Positions 8,921 through 19,305 of a stretch of 64,000 nucleotides of DNA are shown one piece after another (the first letter of the stretch is position 1; each line of letters opens with the position of its first letter). Source of the DNA: Lachnospiraceae bacterium (GTDB lineage Bacteria > Bacillota > Clostridia > Lachnospirales > Lachnospiraceae); contig JAEEND010000025.1 of the NCBI GenBank assembly GCA_016283575.1, positions 180,035-244,034 of the forward strand, read 5' to 3'. Below the pieces are notes generated by a model. The model worked only from the letters and a program-made list of their open reading frames with translations. It was not told where the DNA came from and did not search any database. The position numbers and the translations under genes were made by a program.

Positions 8921-10189
8921 ATGAGCAATTTACAAAGCGTTTTTGAAAAGAATGAGTCAGTGGTACGTTCCTACTGCAGAAAATATCCTGTTGTATTTAA
9001 GAAGGCAAAGGGTTCCTACATCTATGATACCGACGGCAATGCATATCTTGATTTTCTTGCAGGATGCGGCGCTTTAAACTACGGTCACAACAATGACATT
9101 ATTAAAAAGGCAGTGGTTGATTATTTAATGGATGATAACATCTCCCACGCCATGGATATGTATACCGAGGCTAAGGCAGAATTTATCGAGACCTTCAAGG
9201 AAAAGATCCTTGATAAAAAGGATTTACAGTATAAGATCATGTTCTGCGGTTCCACGGGAACCAACGCAGTGGAAGCTGCTCTTAAGCTTGCCCGCAAGAA
9301 TAAAAAACGCAGTAATATCATAGCATTCATGGGCGCATTCCATGGTATGACTCTCGGCTCCCTTGCCCTTACTACCGATGAAACCAGCAGACAGGGCGCA
9401 GGAGTAGGTCTTCACGACGTGACTTTTATCCCTTATGCCAACGGAACCGATGTCAAATTTGATTCTCTTGATTATCTTGAAGCGATACTCCATGATGATC
9501 ACTCCGGTATTGAAAAGCCCGCTGCTGTGGTGCTTGAAACAGTTCAGGCAGAAGGCGGTATCAACGTGGCTCCCGTTGAATGGCTTAAGAGACTTGAAAA
9601 GATCTGCCATGAAAACGACATCTTACTTATCGTTGATGATATTCAGGTCGGATGTTCAAGAACTGGCTCCTTCTTTTCTTTTGAAAGAGCAGGTATCAAG
9701 CCCGATATGGTAACACTTTCAAAATCCATCGGCGGTTACGGTTTCCCCATGTCCCTTCTTCTCATAAGGGAAGAGCTTGATATATGGAAGCCCGCTGAAC
9801 ATAACGGTACCTTCAGAGGTAATCAGCTTGCGTTCGTAGCTGCCAAAAAGGCGATCGAAATAAATGCGGATACCGACTTAAACGAATCCGTTGTTAAAAA
9901 GGGCAAGCTTATCGAAAAGTTTGCTGACGAAAAGATCCTTCCTATCTGCAAGGACTTATCTCTTCGCGGAATCGGACTTATCTACGGCATTGATTTTTCG
10001 CGCGTTGCAGATAAAGAAGCAGCTCTTAAAGTAAGAAACAAATGCTTTGAAAAGAAGCTTATTATCGAACTTGCAGGCCGCGGCGATGCGGTTCTTAAGA
10101 TTCTTCCTCCCTTAACCATTACGGAAGAAGAACTTACCAAGGGACTTGAAATCATTCGCGAAGCTATCAAGGAAGTACTAGGTAAATAA
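8921..10189 (+). CDS. ectB: Class III aminotransferase, EctB-like (diaminobutyrate-2-oxoglutarate transaminase)
   Basis: The 422-residue PLP enzyme closely follows EctB: VRSYCRKYPVVFKKAKG, DFLAGCGALNYGHNN, GSTGTNAVEAALKLARK, VVLETVQAEGGINVAPVEWL, LLIVDDIQVGCSRTGSFFSF, the PLP lysine K268 in TLSKSIGGYG, and HNGTFRGNQLAF. EctB converts L-aspartate semialdehyde and glutamate into L-2,4-diaminobutyrate. No ectA or ectC follows, so diaminobutyrate, not ectoine, should be the product handed on. GGAGG lies before the ATG, 11 bases after asnB. The next gene, a MurE-like ligase, starts at the base after its stop, so diaminobutyrate is a natural candidate substrate for that ligase. That substrate link is inference. 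Confidence 0.88.
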   Translation: MSNLQSVFEKNESVVRSYCRKYPVVFKKAKGSYIYDTDGNAYLDFLAGCGALNYGHNNDIIKKAVVDYLMDDNISHAMDMYTEAKAEFIETFKEKILDKKDLQYKIMFCGSTGTNAVEAALKLARKNKKRSNIIAFMGAFHGMTLGSLALTTDETSRQGAGVGLHDVTFIPYANGTDVKFDSLDYLEAILHDDHSGIEKPAAVVLETVQAEGGINVAPVEWLKRLEKICHENDILLIVDDIQVGCSRTGSFFSFERAGIKPDMVTLSKSIGGYGFPMSLLLIREELDIWKPAEHNGTFRGNQLAFVAAKKAIEINADTDLNESVVKKGKLIEKFADEKILPICKDLSLRGIGLIYGIDFSRVADKEAALKVRNKCFEKKLIIELAGRGDAVLKILPPLTITEEELTKGLEIIREAIKEVLGK

Positions 10190-11629
10190 ATGAAATTAAA
10201 AGATTTAATTTCCTGTGATTATGATTTGGAAATAGAGAAAATTACAGATGATTCACGGACAAAGGGGAAGAACATCCTCTTTGTTTGCGTAAAGGGACTT
10301 ACAGTGGACGGCCACAATTTTGTAGATGCTGCGGTCAGTAACGGTGCTACTTGTATATTGGCAGAGCATCCTGTTGATACCACTGTCCCCGTTATCGTAG
10401 TTAAAGATACTGTACGCACCATGAATGAGATTCTCAATAAGTTTTATGAAAATCCCCTTCAGAAGCTTAAACTTATCGGAGTTACGGGTACCGACGGAAA
10501 GACAACAACTTCCGAAATGATGTTTCAGATCTTAAATATGCTGGGACATGAAACAGGATACATTGGTACCAACGGAATTCGCTCCAAAAACTACAGTCAG
10601 GAGAATGATTACACAACACCCTTGCAGGAAGATTTGTTTAGAGCTTTATCAGGGTTCATGAATGATGACTGCGAATACGTTTCCATGGAAGCCACCGGGG
10701 AACGCCTTGGTACCGGAAAAATGGATGGGATCAGTTTCGATGCTTCCATTTTTACAAATCTCACGAGAGATGCCCTTGATCTTTTTAAGACCATGGAAAA
10801 TTACGGAGCGGCGAAAAGCAAGCTTATGTCTTATACCAAGGAAGACGGCATCTGTGTCATAAATGCCGACGATCCCTATAAAGACATGTTTATTGAGGCG
10901 GCTAAAGCACCTGTTGTGACATACGGTGTTAACGAGAAGGCCGATGTATATGCTGAAGATATAGATATTAAATACAGTAAGCTTTCTTTTACCATGAAGG
11001 GAGCGTTGGGAACTCATGTAATAAAGTCAAGTCTCTCGGGGATATTCAATGTATATAATTTAATGGCAGTAACCATCGTCATTAACCACTTCGGATTTTC
11101 CGTTGAAGATATAATAAGATGCATTGAGAAGCTTGCGCCTATTGAAGCACGCCAGACCATTGTGGATCACGGCCAGCCCTTCAGAGTCATCGTGGATTAT
11201 GCTCATACAGCCAACGCTGTCAAGAATCTTGTTGAATATATAAGAAGCACCATGACAGTGGGAAAACTTAAGATCGTGGTAGGAGCGGGAGGCTCCCGCG
11301 ATGTTCACAGAAGGACCGATATGGCTGAGTATTGCACGGCCAATGCGGATTACAACTATTTCACCATCGAGGATGCGAGATTTGAGGATCCCAAGATGCT
11401 GGTGGATACCATGGTTTCAACCGTGCCTGAAGCTACGAATTATGAACTTATAGTGGACCGTGATGAAGCGATCACCAAAGCCATCAATGATGCTGAAGAA
11501 GGTGATACCATTCTGATTCTCGGAAAGGGCGCTGAAAAATATATGATGACCATGGGTAAACCGGTTCCCCGCTTAAATGATATTGAAAGAGCGGATACGG
11601 CACTGGATGAATTGGGCTACACGAATTAG
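10190..11629 (+). CDS. Divergent MurE-like Mur ligase
   Basis: The 479-residue protein has the three-domain Mur ligase layout: an N-terminal domain with DDSRTKGKNILF, the ATP loop GTDGKTTT (100-107), TTPLQEDLF, the carbamylated-lysine position in GAAK (K209), and a C-terminal domain with VDYAHTANAV and GAGGSRD. It differs from housekeeping MurE at key places. MEVSSH is MEATGE (166-171), TRDHLD is TRDALD (192-197), and the amino-acid selectivity motif DNPR/DNPA is EDAR (394-397). These changes suggest an altered amino-acid substrate or acceptor. It begins directly after ectB with no gap, so it probably uses the product of that enzyme. A standard murE may exist elsewhere in the genome. Confidence 0.8.
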   Translation: MKLKDLISCDYDLEIEKITDDSRTKGKNILFVCVKGLTVDGHNFVDAAVSNGATCILAEHPVDTTVPVIVVKDTVRTMNEILNKFYENPLQKLKLIGVTGTDGKTTTSEMMFQILNMLGHETGYIGTNGIRSKNYSQENDYTTPLQEDLFRALSGFMNDDCEYVSMEATGERLGTGKMDGISFDASIFTNLTRDALDLFKTMENYGAAKSKLMSYTKEDGICVINADDPYKDMFIEAAKAPVVTYGVNEKADVYAEDIDIKYSKLSFTMKGALGTHVIKSSLSGIFNVYNLMAVTIVINHFGFSVEDIIRCIEKLAPIEARQTIVDHGQPFRVIVDYAHTANAVKNLVEYIRSTMTVGKLKIVVGAGGSRDVHRRTDMAEYCTANADYNYFTIEDARFEDPKMLVDTMVSTVPEATNYELIVDRDEAITKAINDAEEGDTILILGKGAEKYMMTMGKPVPRLNDIERADTALDELGYTN

Positions 11630-11672
11630 CGACACAAACAAATGTTTCAAAATTTATAGACATGCATAGGGG

Positions 11673-11707
11673 AAAATGATATACTTCTAACGGTATATCA
11701 TTTTTTT
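11673..11707 (+). terminator. Rho-independent terminator after the MurE-like gene
   Basis: A 12-bp stem (arms 11673-11684 and 11693-11704) with loop TTCTAACG runs into a T-run ending at 11707. It closes the five-gene operon and separates it from uvrB. Confidence 0.8.
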
Positions 11708-11730
11708 CGCAATCAGATTAAAGGAAAAAT

Positions 11731-13716
11731 ATGGATTTTAAACTTCATTCGGAATTCAAACCCACCGGTGACCAGCCGGAGGCCATAAAGGAGCTTGTTG
11801 AGGGTTTCAGACAGGGCAACCAGTTTGAGACTCTTCTTGGCGTTACAGGTTCAGGTAAGACATTTACCATGGCCAATGTCATTGCGGCGCTTAACCTGCC
11901 TACTCTCATTATTTCCCATAATAAGACGCTTGCAGGACAGCTATATTCCGAGATGAAGGAGTTCTTTCCCGAGAACGCGGTTGAGTATTTTGTGTCTTAC
12001 TACGACTATTACCAGCCGGAAGCATATATTCCCCAGTCAGATACATATATAGAAAAAGATTCATCGATAAATGATGAGATAGACAGGCTCAGACTTTCCG
12101 CCACGGCATCCCTTACGGAAAGAAAGGATGTAATAGTTGTAGCATCTGTATCCTGTATCTATGGTCTGGGAAGCCCCAAGGAGTTTAAAGCCATGTGCGT
12201 ATCCCTTCGCCGCGGGGACTTAAAGGACCGAGACGAAGTGATTCATGCTCTTATCGATATTCAATATGAGCGTAACGATATGGATCTTGAAAGAAACAGA
12301 TTCAGAGTACATGGCGATGTTGTGGAAGTCATTCCTTCCCATGGCAATGACTATCTTATAAGAATTGAATTCTTCGGTGATGAAATTGACAGAATAACCG
12401 AAGTAGATGCCCTTACGGGTAAGACCTTAAGGACTCTTGAACATGTGGTTCTTTTTCCCGCGTCCCATTATGTGGTGGAAGAAGAGACCATGCAGCGTGC
12501 CATTAAGGGCATTGAAGAAGAAATGCATGAGAGAGTCAAATATTTCAAGTCAGAGGATAAATTGATAGAGGCACAGCGAATAGCGGAGCGTACCAATTTT
12601 GATATAGAGATGATGCGCGAGACCGGTTTCTGCTCAGGTATAGAAAACTATACCATGCATCTTGCGGGTGCAAAACCGGGAGATCCGCCCGCCTGTCTCA
12701 TGGACTATTTTGACGGCGATTATCTTATCATAGTGGACGAGTCCCACATAACACTTCCTCAGATACGAGGAATGTTCGAAGGCAATAAATCAAGAAAAAG
12801 AACGCTTATTGATTACGGCTTCAGATTGCCTTCCGCCATGGATAACCGTCCCCTTAACTTTGATGAATTCGAAGGACATATAGATAAAATGCTCATGGTC
12901 TCAGCTACCCCCGGAACCTACGAAGCCGATCATGAGCTTCTCAGAGCAGAGCAGATAATACGACCCACCGGGCTTCTCGATCCCGAGATTTCAGTGCGCC
13001 CCGTGGAAGGACAGGTTGATGACCTTATTTCGGAAATAAGGAAAGAGACTGATAAAAAGAACAAGGTTCTTGTGACCACCCTCACGAAGAAGATGGCAGA
13101 AGACCTGACGGATTATCTTGCCGAAGCCGGCATTAGGGTTAAATATCTCCACTCAGATATTGACACTCTTGAGCGAAGTGAGATAATACGTGACATGCGT
13201 CTGGATGTTTTTGACGTGCTTGTGGGTATTAACCTTTTAAGAGAAGGTCTGGATATACCGGAAATATCCCTTGTGGCGATCATAGATGCGGACAAGGAAG
13301 GTTTCTTACGTTCCACCACATCCTTGATTCAGACCATCGGTCGTGCGGCAAGAAACTCCGAGGGCCGCGTGATCATGTATGCGGATAACATCACGGATTC
13401 CATGCGTGAAGCGATCGACGAAACCAACCGTCGTCGAAAGATTCAGGAAGAATACAATAAAGAACACAATATTACGCCCACCACCATTAAGAAGGCGGTG
13501 CGTGATATCATTCATATTTCAGGTTCGGCTGACAAGGTAACTATTAAGGCCGATAAAGATATTGAATCAATGAGCCGGGCAGAGCTTGAAAAAGAAATTG
13601 AAAAGACCAATAAGAAGATGAAGAAAGCGGCAGCAGAGCTTAACTTTGAGGAAGCCCTTCTTCTTAGAGACAGAATGCTCGAACTAAAAAAAGAATTGCT
13701 TACTTTCCCGGATTAG
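11731..13716 (+). CDS. uvrB: Excinuclease ABC subunit UvrB
   Basis: The 661-residue protein is the damage-verifying helicase-like subunit of nucleotide excision repair. It has Walker [10 protein letters not shown] (37-45), the hairpin region [30 protein letters not shown], the motif VI region [14 protein letters not shown], and a C-terminal UVR domain (about 620-655) that binds UvrC. The length matches the family. It starts at 11731 behind TTAAAGGAAAAAT. uvrA lies downstream, but the usual close uvrB-uvrA spacing is broken by an unrelated membrane-protein gene. Confidence 0.97.
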   Translation: MDFKLHSEFKPTGDQPEAIKELVEGFRQGNQFETLLGVTGSGKTFTMANVIAALNLPTLIISHNKTLAGQLYSEMKEFFPENAVEYFVSYYDYYQPEAYIPQSDTYIEKDSSINDEIDRLRLSATASLTERKDVIVVASVSCIYGLGSPKEFKAMCVSLRRGDLKDRDEVIHALIDIQYERNDMDLERNRFRVHGDVVEVIPSHGNDYLIRIEFFGDEIDRITEVDALTGKTLRTLEHVVLFPASHYVVEEETMQRAIKGIEEEMHERVKYFKSEDKLIEAQRIAERTNFDIEMMRETGFCSGIENYTMHLAGAKPGDPPACLMDYFDGDYLIIVDESHITLPQIRGMFEGNKSRKRTLIDYGFRLPSAMDNRPLNFDEFEGHIDKMLMVSATPGTYEADHELLRAEQIIRPTGLLDPEISVRPVEGQVDDLISEIRKETDKKNKVLVTTLTKKMAEDLTDYLAEAGIRVKYLHSDIDTLERSEIIRDMRLDVFDVLVGINLLREGLDIPEISLVAIIDADKEGFLRSTTSLIQTIGRAARNSEGRVIMYADNITDSMREAIDETNRRRKIQEEYNKEHNITPTTIKKAVRDIIHISGSADKVTIKADKDIESMSRAELEKEIEKTNKKMKKAAAELNFEEALLLRDRMLELKKELLTFPD

Positions 13717-13726
13717 GAGAAGATAA

Positions 13727-15220
13727 ATGAAAAAAATCTTACAATGGAAACCGCGAGAGATCATTACAGCCATAGGTTTTGTATTTCTCCTGGCAATAGC
13801 TCTTGTGCCTATGCTCAGGCTTTGCTTTTATGCGGCGCCCTATTACGATGACTATAGCTACGGAAGATACGTACGAGTGGCGGTGGAACAAGGCGGTGGC
13901 ATAAAAGAAATACTGGCAGCGTGCTACGACAGCGCACACACCAGCTTTTATGCATGGCAGGGGACCTTTTCATCTATTTTTCTGATGTCGCTCATGCCTG
14001 CAGCTTTCGGAGAGCAGTACTACTGGATAGGCCCTGCTTTTCTCATCTTATTATTCACTGTATCGATCCTCTGTCTTGCAGGTGTTGTTTCAAAGCATGT
14101 GTTTAAAGCTGATATTTATAGATCCATATCATTTATGTCGATATGTTCCTTAATGCTTTTGACTCTTGTGTATTCCGCTCAGCAGGCATTTTACTGGTAC
14201 AATGCAGGCATTCACTATATCGGCGGTCACAGCTTTATGCTTTTTTTTGCGGCTGTATTAATTTCTCTCGGATATGATCTTTCGGATGAAAAGATAAATA
14301 TACGAAAGGTTATAATACTTATTACTTTTGGTACCATACTCTCGGTTCTGGTGGGAGGAAGTAATTATGTATCTGCCCTGCAGGGACTTCTGATACTTGC
14401 AATAGTAACCGGCATGACTTTCTTTTATGCAAAGAAAAAGGGCTTATATCTTTCGCCCGTAATAATAGTGTATTTACTGTCATTTTTACAGTCCGCAACA
14501 GCCCCCGGTAACGAAAAACGCGCTCAGTGGTATGTGGGCTGGGGCTATTCACCTGTTAAGGCGGTTATTTATTCATTCATAGCGGCGGTTAAGTGGCTCC
14601 CTAAGTTTTTTGGATTCAGGACACTGCTTTTCATGCTTCTTCTTTTGCCTGTTATATACAGAATGGTAAAAGAAGCAGAATTTAAATTCAGGGCTCCATG
14701 GCTTATCGTAGCCGCAAGCTTCTGCTTTTATGCAACAGGCTTTACACCTAATCTATACGCGACGGGCAGGATAGACCTTGCAAGAGTGGTAAATGCCATT
14801 AAGATCACATTTCAGATCATGCTTATAATAGATGAAGTCTGGATCACGGGTCACATATATCAGAAATACCTGAGTAAAAAAGAAAATCCCCCGGATGGAT
14901 TTGTGCATTGGTGGGCATATCCTGTTTGGGCTTTGGCATTACTCACTGTATTTCATTTTCAGAGTGACCAGGCAGGTAACTATGCGCCTTACGGAGCGTA
15001 CTATTATATTCATACCGGTGAAGCCGAACAGTTCAGAAACCAGTATCTTGAGAGAGTTGAAGCTTTGACGGGGGATTCCTCGGATGTTGTACTTTCGCCC
15101 TACAGATTTAAGCCCTGGTTTTTATGTAAAAGAGAAGATATAAAAACTGACGCAGAAAGTGATATAAACAGAGTCATGGCGGCATATTATCACAAGAGTT
15201 CAGTCAGATTGGAAGAGTAA
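13727..15220 (+). CDS. Polytopic membrane protein, DUF6056-like
   Basis: The 497-residue protein has about ten to twelve predicted membrane segments. Just after the first segment is an acidic [12 protein letters not shown], a placement typical of GT-C-fold glycosyltransferases and of the DUF6056 family, where an early loop aspartate pair is conserved. A later [11 protein letters not shown] is shared in form with the second copy at 33240-34619 (GFSPTLYASGDR). GGAG precedes the ATG, ten bases after uvrB, so it should be co-transcribed with uvrB. A role in sugar or polymer transfer at the membrane is possible. I do not know its function and see no link to DNA repair. Confidence 0.65.
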   Translation: MKKILQWKPREIITAIGFVFLLAIALVPMLRLCFYAAPYYDDYSYGRYVRVAVEQGGGIKEILAACYDSAHTSFYAWQGTFSSIFLMSLMPAAFGEQYYWIGPAFLILLFTVSILCLAGVVSKHVFKADIYRSISFMSICSLMLLTLVYSAQQAFYWYNAGIHYIGGHSFMLFFAAVLISLGYDLSDEKINIRKVIILITFGTILSVLVGGSNYVSALQGLLILAIVTGMTFFYAKKKGLYLSPVIIVYLLSFLQSATAPGNEKRAQWYVGWGYSPVKAVIYSFIAAVKWLPKFFGFRTLLFMLLLLPVIYRMVKEAEFKFRAPWLIVAASFCFYATGFTPNLYATGRIDLARVVNAIKITFQIMLIIDEVWITGHIYQKYLSKKENPPDGFVHWWAYPVWALALLTVFHFQSDQAGNYAPYGAYYYIHTGEAEQFRNQYLERVEALTGDSSDVVLSPYRFKPWFLCKREDIKTDAESDINRVMAAYYHKSSVRLEE

Positions 15221-15258
15221 TATTTATTTTCATAAATTATCATAGAAAGAGTAATCAG

Positions 15259-18138
15259 ATGTCAGAAGTAACAAAGATACTCCCTAAAAAAGATGTGATC
15301 AAAGTAAGGGGAGCCAATGAACACAATTTAAGAAATTTAAGCGTGGACATACCCAGAAATAAACTGGTGGTACTTACGGGCCTTTCAGGTTCCGGAAAAT
15401 CATCGCTTGCTTTTGATACTATTTTTGCAGAAGGGCAGAGACGATACATGGAGTCTCTTTCTTCTTATGCAAGACAGTTTCTCGGCATGATGGAAAAACC
15501 CAATGTGGAGAGGATCGAAGGTCTTTCTCCTGCAATTTCCATCGATCAGAAATCCACCAACAGAAACCCGCGATCCACAGTGGGTACCGTAACGGAAATC
15601 TACGATCACTTTAGACTTCTGTATGCCCGAATCGGTATTGCCCATTGTCCGAAGTGTGGAAGAGAGATAACCCACCAGACCGTGGACCAGATGGTCGATA
15701 AAATAATGGAGCTTCCGGAAGGAACAAAAATACAGCTTCTTGCACTCGTAGTGCGAGGTAAAAAGGGCATGCATGAAAAGGTGCTTGATAAGGCTAAGCG
15801 TTCAGGTTATGTAAGAGCTCTTATTGACGGAAGCATGTATGAGCTTTCCGAAGAAATAGCTCTCGATAAGAATATTAAGCATACTATCGAAATAATCGTG
15901 GATCGTCTGGTAGTTAAGCCGGACATCCAGAAGCGACTTACGGATTCCGTTGAAAATGTGTTACAGATTGCGGAAGGCTTGCTTAACGTTGACGTAATAG
16001 GCGGAGAGCCCCTTTCTTTTTCATCAGGTTTTTCATGTCCCGACTGTGAGATAAGCATTCCGGAAATCGAGCCAAGAAGCTTTTCTTTTAACAACCCCTT
16101 CGGAGCCTGTCCCGCCTGCCTCGGACTTGGTTACAAAATGGAGTTTTCACCTAAGCTAATCATTCCCGATGAGAATCTTACCTTAAATGAAGGCGCCATT
16201 GCCATTAACGGCTGGGGTTCCATAAGCGACAAAAAATCCTGGACCCATGCCATCATGGAATCCTTAATGCAGATTTATGATTTTGACATGGATACACCCT
16301 TTAAGGACTATCCCGAAAACATAAAGAAGCTGTTACTATACGGAAACAACGGCGAACAGTTCGTGATCCATTATCAGAGCCAGCGAGGCGCCGGCACCTA
16401 CAAGGTGACCTTTGAAGGTATCATACGTAACTGTGAGATGCGCTACAGAGAAACTGCGTCGGAAAGCGCCAAAGCTGAATACGAAAGCTTTATGTCCATT
16501 ACGCCCTGTACGGAATGTAACGGAATGAGACTTAAAAAAGAATATCTTGCGGTTACCGTCGGAGGCTTGAACATTCATGAAATTACCAATATGTCCGTTG
16601 ACAGTCTGCTTGAATTCCTGAATAACCTTAAGCTCACTGAGCAGCAGGATCTTATCGGACATCAGGTTCTTAATCAGATCAATCTTCGAGTAAGCTTTTT
16701 AAAGGATGTGGGACTTTCTTATCTTACCCTTTCAAGAGGAACCGCGTCTCTTTCCGGTGGTGAAGCTCAGAGAATCCGCCTTGCTACCCAGATAGGTTCT
16801 GGTCTTGTGGGCGTTACATATATTCTTGACGAACCCAGTATCGGCCTTCACCAGAGGGACAACGATAAGCTTCTTAAGACACTTAAACATTTAAGAGATC
16901 TGGGTAATACGGTCCTGGTGGTTGAGCACGACGAAGATACCATGCTTGAAGCCGATAATATTATCGATATCGGACCCGGCGCCGGATCAAAGGGCGGAAA
17001 ACTTGTGGCTCAGGGAACTGCCGAAGAGATCATGCAGGTGGAAAAATCCATTACGGGTCAGTATTTAAGCGGAAAGAAATATGTTCCGATCCCCGAAAAG
17101 AGACGTGTGCCTACAGGATTCTTGACCATAAAAGGCGCAAGAGAACACAACCTTAAGAATATAGATGTTAAAGTACCCTTGGGAGTATTTACATGTATTA
17201 CCGGTGTTTCCGGTTCCGGAAAAAGCTCACTTACCAATGAGATCCTTTATAAGCACCTGTCAAGGACCATAAACCGCTCCAGAGTGATCCCCGGGGATTT
17301 TGATACCATCGAGGGTATCGAGCAGCTTGATAAGGTAATTGACATCGATCAGTCCCCTATAGGAAGGACACCGAGATCCAATCCGGCTACCTATACGGGA
17401 GTATTCGATCAGATCCGTGATCTTTTTGCCGCTACCAAAGAAGCAAAAGAACGCGGTTACAAAAAAGGACGTTTCAGCTTTAATGTAAAGGGCGGTCGAT
17501 GCGAAGCCTGCCAGGGTGACGGTATCATAAAGATAGAGATGCACTTCCTTCCCGATGTTTATGTACCCTGTGAAGTCTGCGGAGGTAAGAGATATAATCG
17601 AGAGACTCTTGAATGCCTTTACAAAGGAAAAAGTATATATGATGTCCTTGATATGTCAGTAGAAGAGGCGGTGACTTTCTTTGAAAATGTTCCGTCAGTA
17701 AGAGACAAGATTAAGACTTTATATGAAGTGGGATTAGGCTATGTTAAGTTGGGACAGCCTTCCACCACCCTGTCCGGCGGTGAAGCTCAGAGAGTGAAGC
17801 TTGCTACGGAATTATCAAGAAGAAGCACCGGAAAGACCATCTATATTCTGGATGAACCCACAACGGGACTTCATTTCGAAGATGTAAGGAAGCTCTGCGA
17901 AATCTTAAACAGGCTTGTTGAAGGCGGTAATTCGGTGGTGGTTATCGAGCATAACCTTGATGTTATCAAGACTGCCGATTACATAATCGACATGGGACCC
18001 GAAGGCGGAAGCGGCGGAGGAACCGTTATAGCTGAGGGTACACCTGAAGAGGTAGCCAGGGTAAAGGGCTCATATACCGGTTATTATGTAGGCAAAGCCA
18101 TCAAGAAGACTCGTGAAGCAATGAGCAGAAATAAATAA
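15259..18138 (+). CDS. uvrA: Excinuclease ABC subunit UvrA
   Basis: The 959-residue UvrA is the damage-scanning ATPase of nucleotide excision repair. Both ABC cassettes are complete: Walker [10 protein letters not shown] (41-49) and GVSGSGKSS in the second half, signature motifs SLSGGEAQR and TLSGGEAQR, and Walker [11 protein letters not shown] and [10 protein letters not shown]. Zinc-binding cysteines are visible in CPKCGREI, in the second-half CEACQGDG and in CEVCGGK. The start at 15259 lies behind AGAAAGAG. It is the third gene from uvrB and ends at the terminator region 18146-18221. Confidence 0.97.
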   Translation: MSEVTKILPKKDVIKVRGANEHNLRNLSVDIPRNKLVVLTGLSGSGKSSLAFDTIFAEGQRRYMESLSSYARQFLGMMEKPNVERIEGLSPAISIDQKSTNRNPRSTVGTVTEIYDHFRLLYARIGIAHCPKCGREITHQTVDQMVDKIMELPEGTKIQLLALVVRGKKGMHEKVLDKAKRSGYVRALIDGSMYELSEEIALDKNIKHTIEIIVDRLVVKPDIQKRLTDSVENVLQIAEGLLNVDVIGGEPLSFSSGFSCPDCEISIPEIEPRSFSFNNPFGACPACLGLGYKMEFSPKLIIPDENLTLNEGAIAINGWGSISDKKSWTHAIMESLMQIYDFDMDTPFKDYPENIKKLLLYGNNGEQFVIHYQSQRGAGTYKVTFEGIIRNCEMRYRETASESAKAEYESFMSITPCTECNGMRLKKEYLAVTVGGLNIHEITNMSVDSLLEFLNNLKLTEQQDLIGHQVLNQINLRVSFLKDVGLSYLTLSRGTASLSGGEAQRIRLATQIGSGLVGVTYILDEPSIGLHQRDNDKLLKTLKHLRDLGNTVLVVEHDEDTMLEADNIIDIGPGAGSKGGKLVAQGTAEEIMQVEKSITGQYLSGKKYVPIPEKRRVPTGFLTIKGAREHNLKNIDVKVPLGVFTCITGVSGSGKSSLTNEILYKHLSRTINRSRVIPGDFDTIEGIEQLDKVIDIDQSPIGRTPRSNPATYTGVFDQIRDLFAATKEAKERGYKKGRFSFNVKGGRCEACQGDGIIKIEMHFLPDVYVPCEVCGGKRYNRETLECLYKGKSIYDVLDMSVEEAVTFFENVPSVRDKIKTLYEVGLGYVKLGQPSTTLSGGEAQRVKLATELSRRSTGKTIYILDEPTTGLHFEDVRKLCEILNRLVEGGNSVVVIEHNLDVIKTADYIIDMGPEGGSGGGTVIAEGTPEEVARVKGSYTGYYVGKAIKKTREAMSRNK

Positions 18139-18145
18139 AAGTAAA

Positions 18146-18221
18146 AGGGACTAAAGTTATTTTAGGATTCTGCCGATAAAAATATAAAGAATCCAAAAAA
18201 TATTTTAGTTCCTCTTTTTTT
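18146..18221 (+). terminator. Compound terminator downstream of uvrA
   Basis: The outer stem pairs 18146-18155 with 18204-18213 (one G-U pair) and is followed by a run of six T. An inner stem pairs 18165-18171 with 18188-18194. The loop of the inner stem carries GCCGATAA, the -10 element of the sigma-28-type promoter described next. Confidence 0.6.
18152..18179 (+). promoter_or_regulatory. Sigma-28 (SigD/FliA)-type promoter for mbl-flgF-flgG
   Basis: TAAAGTTA (18152-18159), 12 bases, then GCCGATAA (18172-18179) matches the flagellar sigma consensus TAAAGTTT-N11-GCCGATAA with one extra base of spacing. The same spacing and nearly the same boxes occur at 55262-55289 on the other strand. Transcription would begin near 18187, past the 5' arm of the uvrA terminator, so the new transcript would not be stopped by it. 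An extended -10 TGTATAAT at 18236-18243 may give an additional housekeeping start. Confidence 0.65.
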
Positions 18222-18292
18222 ATGAAAATCCTTATTGTATAATTTATCCAGTATTAGATTATGATTCGGAAATATTAGAAAGGGAACTAATA

Positions 18293-19291
18293 ATGCAGTA
18301 TACAGATATTGGAATTGATTTGGGAACCGCCAGCGTTCTTGTATATATCAGAGGAAAGGGCGTTGTATTAAAAGAGCCCTCAGTAGTTGCATTCGACAGA
18401 GAAACCAATAAGATCAGAGCAATCGGCGAGGATGCACGTCTCATGCTCGGTAGAACACCCGGAAATATCACGGCCGTAAGACCGCTTCGTCAGGGTGTTA
18501 TTTCTGACTATTCCGTTACTGAAAAGATGATGAAGTACTTCATCCAGAAGGCCATGGGAAGAAGAACCTATCGTAAGCCCCGTATCGCGGTTTGCGTACC
18601 CAGCGGTGTAACGGAAGTTGAAAAGAAGGCAGTTGAAGATGCTACTTATCAGGCAGGCGCCAGAGAAGTATTCATCATAGAAGAACCCATCGCGGCAGCG
18701 ATCGGAGCAGGTATCGATATTTCGAAGCCCTGCGGAAACATGATCGTAGATATCGGCGGTGGTACCACAGATATAGCTGTTATCTCCCTCGGCAGTACCG
18801 TTAAGAGTACTTCCATCAAGGTAGCAGGGGACGATTTCGATGAAGCGATCGTCCGTTATATGAGAAAGAAACACAACCTGATGATCGGTGAAAGAACGGC
18901 AGAAGACATTAAGATCAAAGTCGGATGCGCTTTCAAGCTTCCCGAAGAAGAATTCATGGATGTACGTGGACGTAACTTAGTTACAGGTCTTCCCGTAACC
19001 GTAAGAATTTCTTCCGAAGAGACCAGAGAAGCTCTTGAAGATACCACTGCAAAGATTGTAGACGCAGTGCATTCCGTACTTGAAGTTACTCCTCCCGAAC
19101 TTGCATCCGATATCGGTGAACGCGGAATCGTACTTACCGGAGGCGGATCACTTCTCAGAGGACTTGAAGACCTTATCTCCCAGAAGATGGGCATTGCAGC
19201 CATGACCGCTGAGGATTCCATGACGGCAGTTGCCATCGGAACCGGTAAATACGTAGAATTTTTGGCAGAATATAAGAGCGATTTCGAATAA
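18293..19291 (+). CDS. mbl: MreB/Mbl family rod-shape actin homologue
   Basis: The 332-residue protein has the actin-fold nucleotide motifs: IGIDLGTASVLVY at the N-terminus, IVDIGGGTTDIAVISLG near residue 150, and LTGGGSLLRGLEDLI near 280. MreB/Mbl filaments move with the cell-wall elongation machinery under the membrane and maintain rod shape. The order mbl then two flagellar rod genes is the same as mbl-flhO-flhP in Bacillus subtilis, which is why mbl is preferred over mreB as the name. AGAAAGGGA precedes the ATG. The sigma-28-type promoter upstream would place this cytoskeletal gene under motility control. Confidence 0.88.
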   Translation: MQYTDIGIDLGTASVLVYIRGKGVVLKEPSVVAFDRETNKIRAIGEDARLMLGRTPGNITAVRPLRQGVISDYSVTEKMMKYFIQKAMGRRTYRKPRIAVCVPSGVTEVEKKAVEDATYQAGAREVFIIEEPIAAAIGAGIDISKPCGNMIVDIGGGTTDIAVISLGSTVKSTSIKVAGDDFDEAIVRYMRKKHNLMIGERTAEDIKIKVGCAFKLPEEEFMDVRGRNLVTGLPVTVRISSEETREALEDTTAKIVDAVHSVLEVTPPELASDIGERGIVLTGGGSLLRGLEDLISQKMGIAAMTAEDSMTAVAIGTGKYVEFLAEYKSDFE

Positions 19292-19305
19292 ATCGGAGGA
19301 AAAGC

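Noticed and set aside
8921..11629. Ectoine biosynthesis
   Set aside because: EctB is present but no ectA acetyltransferase or ectC synthase lies nearby; the partners are ligases.
13700..15230. uvrB-tail duplication flanking the first DUF6056-like gene, by analogy with the ileS case
   Set aside because: The end of that protein shows no resemblance to the UvrB C-terminus, so no scar is visible.
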